Part shown: positions 6,389 to 8,942 of the stretch, piece after piece
Numbering within the stretch: position 1 is the first letter of the stretch
Layout of the letters: each line of letters opens with the position of its first letter
Source: an uncultured Bryobacterales bacterium
Lineage (GTDB): Bacteria > Acidobacteriota > Terriglobia > Bryobacterales > UBA6623
Assembly (NCBI GenBank): GCA_946887065.1
Contig: CAMPKL010000108.1
Span: forward strand, 1 to 8,942
Direction of reading: 5' to 3'
DNA: 8,942 nt
Program-made: the position numbers and the translations under genes
Notes under the pieces: generated by a model
What the model was told of the DNA's origin: nothing
What the model saw: only the letters and a program-made list of their open reading frames with translations
Databases searched by the model: none

Positions 6389-6970
6389 CTAGTCAAACAG
6401 ATTCCGTATATTCGACTTGTGCCGCCAGGTCAAAAATACGGTCATCATCAGCGCCATGCGCAGCGCGAAAGGCCCGGCGTAAAGGTACATCAGCAGCGCG
6501 AAGAACAGCCAAGTCGCGATCGACGCGATAGCCCCCGCCTCCGGCACGCGAAAGCGTGATCCGGTTACGCGAACCGTCACGAAGAAGACCAGTCCCGCCA
6601 CGGCCAGCAGCGGATATAGCCGCAACATGACTCCGGCCGAAGTCGCAATTCCCTTCCCTCCGTTGAACCGTAAAAACGGCGAGTAACAGTGACCGAACAC
6701 TGCCGCGAAGCCCAGCAGCCAACCATGGAAATAGGGATCTACGTCCGGTTGATAGAAGATCGCCACGGGTGCATAGCCCTTGAGCATGTCGCCCGCCAAG
6801 GTCAGCAGGGCCCGAGGCTTGTTGACCCGCAATACGTTGTTGAAACCGGGATTACCCGAACCGACCTTGCGAATGTCGATGCCCGAACCCCACATGGCCA
6901 GCACCGCGAAGGGGATCGATCCGATCAGGAAGGCCGCAAAGGCCTCGATGATGAGACTCGTCTCAATCAT
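6389..6970 (-). CDS. plsY: Acyl-phosphate:glycerol-3-phosphate acyltransferase PlsY
   Basis: This 193-residue integral membrane enzyme transfers an acyl group from acyl-phosphate (made by PlsX, not seen here) to sn-glycerol-3-phosphate, the first committed step of phospholipid synthesis. Family signatures: GSIPF (17-21) in the first helix, GSGNPGFNNVLR (37-48), DMLKG (61-65), GHCYSPFLRFNGGKGIAT (93-110) and a basic C-terminal RHKSNIRNL. About five hydrophobic segments are visible (roughly 5-27, 55-73, 83-100, 116-135, 147-168). Length is usual. The second motif is normally GSGNxGATNV; here A-T is F-N, a change in a glycerol-phosphate-binding loop. Its ATG overlaps the transporter stop (ATGA). 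It ends in TAG with the HAD gene continuing in the same frame. Either the housekeeping PlsY or a specialised paralogue; the deviation keeps the latter open. Confidence 0.93.
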   Translation of the reverse strand: MIETSLIIEAFAAFLIGSIPFAVLAMWGSGIDIRKVGSGNPGFNNVLRVNKPRALLTLAGDMLKGYAPVAIFYQPDVDPYFHGWLLGFAAVFGHCYSPFLRFNGGKGIATSAGVMLRLYPLLAVAGLVFFVTVRVTGSRFRVPEAGAIASIATWLFFALLMYLYAGPFALRMALMMTVFLTWRHKSNIRNLFD

Positions 6971-8181
6971 GTGAGCAGCCCTGCCAAGGATGCCGTCAGG
7001 AAGTTCGCCATCATACCGGCCGCCATGGCCAGCAGTCCCAGTTGAGCCAGTTCGCTGCGCCGTTTGGGTATCAACGATCCGAGGCCGCCCACCTGCACGC
7101 CGATCGAGCCGAAGTTAGCGAAGCCGCAAAGAGCATAACCCGCGATCAGGAAAGACCTGGGTTCTAAAGTTTCTCGCAAGTTCGCCAAGTCCACGTAGGC
7201 CAGGAACTCATTCAAAACCATGCGCAGCCCCAGCAGGTTGCCGACAGGCAGAGCATCCGCCAAGGGAACGCCAATCAGAAAAGCAACCGGAGCGAAAAGG
7301 TAGCCCAAGATCGTCTGCAGATTCGCCGGCAGCCACAGCAAACCGCTGGCCTCGCGGACTCCGCCCATAATGCCGTTCACTAGCGCAACCAAGCCGATGA
7401 AAGCAACGAGCATCGCGCCCACTTGCAACGATAGATACAGACCCTCTCCCGCGCCGCGCGCGGCCGCGTCGATAATGTTGCTGTCCTCGCCGCCCGCTTC
7501 CGAGGGGACGCTCCCGCGGGTTTCCGGCGCTCCTGTTTCGGGAACCATCATCTTAGCCAGCATCATGCTGCCAGGCGCGCTAATCACCACCGCGGTCAAT
7601 AGGTGCTGCACCGGTACACCGGAGATCTGCGTATAAGCCACCATCAGGGCGCCGGAGATCGTGGCCATCCCGCCGGTCATGACGCTCATCAGCTCCGACC
7701 GCGTCAATCGGTCGAGGTAGGGGCGAATCGTCAGCGGCGCCTCGCTTTGACCCATGAAGACGTTGGCCGCCACATTCAAGGCTTCCGCGCCGCTGACGCC
7801 CAGCGTCTTCTGCATCGCCAAGGCCATCACACGCACCACCCGCTGCATGATTCCGAGGTAGTACAGCACCGCGAAAAACGACGCGACGAAGATGATCAGG
7901 GGCAGCACCTGAAAGGCGATGATTACCCCTTGCGGGCCGTTCCCGGAACCCAGTTCCGCGCCAAAGACGAACTTCGAGCCTTCTTCGGCAAATCCCATCA
8001 GCGAGTTGAAGCCCGCTCCCATCACTTCGAAAACGACCCGCGCCGGCGTTTTGAGCAGCAGGATCGCCAGACCGCATTGCAGCCCCAGGCCCCAATAGAC
8101 GATTTTCCACTGGATCGCCCTCCTGTCTTTCGACAGGCCGTACGCCGCCAACAAGATGAGAAGGATACCCAGTAGGCCCAT
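6967..8181 (-). CDS. Concentrative nucleoside transporter (CNT/NupC family)
   Basis: This 404-residue inner-membrane symporter imports nucleosides driven by an H+ or Na+ gradient. It has the usual CNT length and about ten hydrophobic segments. Characteristic sites: GQSEAPL at 144-150 (the GQTEA-type nucleoside/cation hairpin), VLNEFLAY at 322-329 and ANFGSIGV at 355-362 (the NFxSI-type second hairpin), which together line the binding site in known CNT structures. The hydrophilic loop at about 213-245 is typically variable. The ATG at 8181 has GGAG six bases upstream. It lies 71 bases downstream of a pyrimidine phosphorylase, consistent with uptake followed by phosphorolysis. Its stop overlaps the plsY start. 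The preferred nucleoside is not determinable here. Confidence 0.93.
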   Translation of the reverse strand: MGLLGILLILLAAYGLSKDRRAIQWKIVYWGLGLQCGLAILLLKTPARVVFEVMGAGFNSLMGFAEEGSKFVFGAELGSGNGPQGVIIAFQVLPLIIFVASFFAVLYYLGIMQRVVRVMALAMQKTLGVSGAEALNVAANVFMGQSEAPLTIRPYLDRLTRSELMSVMTGGMATISGALMVAYTQISGVPVQHLLTAVVISAPGSMMLAKMMVPETGAPETRGSVPSEAGGEDSNIIDAAARGAGEGLYLSLQVGAMLVAFIGLVALVNGIMGGVREASGLLWLPANLQTILGYLFAPVAFLIGVPLADALPVGNLLGLRMVLNEFLAYVDLANLRETLEPRSFLIAGYALCGFANFGSIGVQVGGLGSLIPKRRSELAQLGLLAMAAGMMANFLTASLAGLLT

Positions 8182-8252
8182 ATGGCTCTCCAGGCGGTCC
8201 GCCGCCGCGCCGATGGCGCGCGGCAGCGGGAGCCCCCGCGGGCTTTCCTGAC
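8182..8252 (-). other. GC-rich 71-base gap with short hairpins
   Basis: Between the phosphorylase stop and the transporter start. It holds a 6-bp stem CGCGCC/GGCGCG around GAT (8206-8220) and an adjacent GCGGG/CCCGC pair (8226-8239). No U-tract follows in the direction of transcription, so a strong terminator is not indicated; the two genes may still share a transcript. The transporter ribosome-binding site is at its left end. Confidence 0.4.
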
Positions 8253-8942
8253 CTACTGCACGAGATCCAAAACAAGATCTCGCGGCTCGGGCTGATTAGA
8301 CGACAGCCGGAAGGCGTCTTCGACCAACTGAACCGCCTCGGTGAGCTGCGTTTCGTCGGTGTAATACAAGGCGCAAAGTCCGGCGCCGGCGGCCACGGAG
8401 TCGCCCACCTTGGCCTGTAGAATGATGCCGACCGCCGGGTCGATGTTGTCTCCCATGCGTTCTCTTCCGGCGCCCAGCAACACCGCGGCGCGGCCGATGT
8501 CGTCGGCGTTGATGCGGCTGATGTAGCCTTCGCGCGGCGAGGTGATGAGGTGCTCGCCCGACGCGTTCGGCAACAATTCGAACTGAGTCAATGCATCGGC
8601 GTTGCCGCCTTGCGCGCGGATCACGTTCTGCAACACCGCAAACGCCGAACCGTCGTTGAGCAACCCTTGCGCCGTCGATCGCGCTGTCTCCAAGGAGACG
8701 TCGTTCTTAGCCAGGTAAATCATCCTGGCCGCCACTTCCACGGCAAGGCCGGCAAGGTCCTGCGGACCTTGCCCCTGCAGCGTCTGCGAGGCTTCCATGA
8801 TCTCCAGGGCGTTTCCGACCGTATAGCCCAGGGGCTGATCCATGTCCGTCAGCAACGCTTGAATCCGAAGATTCATGCGGCGGCCGATGGTGATCATCAG
8901 TTGCGCCAAACGGCGCGCTTCGGTCTTGCTGGTCAGCAGCGA
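8253..8942 (-). CDS. Pyrimidine-nucleoside/thymidine phosphorylase, C-terminal part (N-terminus outside window)
   Basis: The frame is open from base 8942 to a stop at 8253-8255, giving 229 residues of a family normally about 430-440 long. The enzyme cleaves thymidine or uridine with phosphate to base plus (deoxy)ribose-1-phosphate. The visible part begins in the conserved helix before LLTDMDQPLGYTVGNALEI (30-48 of the visible part), the most recognisable family signature, followed by GPQDL. The C-terminal domain includes SPREGYISRINADDIGRAA and the GAGRERMGDNIDPAVGI loop, typical of DeoA/Pdp. The phosphate-binding and catalytic lysine region of the N-terminal half is not in the window. Whether it is the deoA (thymidine) or pdp (broad pyrimidine) type cannot be told, so no symbol is given. 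Neighbouring CNT transporter supports a nucleoside salvage role. Confidence 0.93.
   Translation of the reverse strand, partial: SLLTSKTEARRLAQLMITIGRRMNLRIQALLTDMDQPLGYTVGNALEIMEASQTLQGQGPQDLAGLAVEVAARMIYLAKNDVSLETARSTAQGLLNDGSAFAVLQNVIRAQGGNADALTQFELLPNASGEHLITSPREGYISRINADDIGRAAVLLGAGRERMGDNIDPAVGIILQAKVGDSVAAGAGLCALYYTDETQLTEAVQLVEDAFRLSSNQPEPRDLVLDLVQ

Noticed and set aside
7580..8275. 231-codon minus-strand ORF overlapping the nucleoside transporter in another frame
   Set aside because: Arg/Gly/Ala-rich out-of-frame translation of the transporter; the CNT frame has all the family motifs.
1..8942. tRNA, rRNA, CRISPR arrays, insertion sequences, attachment sites
   Set aside because: Looked for on both strands; almost the whole window is coding and the gaps hold none of these.

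Overview
The window carries eight protein-coding genes, all on the minus strand and packed end to end. It looks like a GC-rich bacterial chromosome segment with ordinary housekeeping-style genes. There is no sign of plasmid, phage, insertion sequence, CRISPR or RNA genes. The gene mix (a FliA/WhiG-type sigma factor without flagellar neighbours, a LarA-domain protein beside an SDR epimerase and PlsY, a zinc-ribbon/TPR membrane protein) reminds me most of Acidobacteriota of the Solibacter/Bryobacter type. That placement is an inference from gene content, not something the sequence proves.

In transcription order (right to left), the window opens inside a pyrimidine-nucleoside (thymidine) phosphorylase whose N-terminal half lies outside (8253-8942). 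After a 71-base GC-rich gap comes a concentrative nucleoside transporter of the NupC/CNT family (6967-8181). Five genes follow with almost no space between them: PlsY acyltransferase (6389-6970), a HAD-IB phosphatase (5711-6376), a large LarA-like protein (4007-5710), an extended-SDR NAD-dependent epimerase/reductase (3027-4010) and a diacylglycerol-kinase-family lipid kinase (2077-3027). Junctions are ATGA (transporter/PlsY), an in-frame TAG followed four codons later by a TTG start (PlsY/HAD), TGA directly abutting ATG (HAD/LarA-like), ATGA (LarA-like/SDR) and TGATG (SDR/kinase). From transporter to kinase this is almost certainly one transcript with translational coupling.

Downstream of the kinase is a 310-base non-coding region (1767-2076) with five copies of the pentamer GGAAC/GTTCC, four of them arranged as two inverted repeats. 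It precedes the sigma factor gene (990-1766), which has a clear AAGGAG ribosome-binding site. A short gap with a 10-bp RNA hairpin separates that gene from a zinc-ribbon/transmembrane/TPR protein that runs off the left edge (1-915).

Functionally, the right end is nucleoside uptake plus phosphorolysis. The middle combines a glycerol-phosphate acyltransferase, a phosphatase, a 2-hydroxyacid-racemase-like enzyme, a nucleotide-sugar/alcohol-type SDR and a lipid kinase. That combination reads as a possible lipid or glycolipid tailoring module. The LarA-like member keeps the residues expected to hold the nickel-pincer cofactor but appears to lack one catalytic histidine. This module is the most interesting content in the window; its product cannot be deduced from sequence alone.
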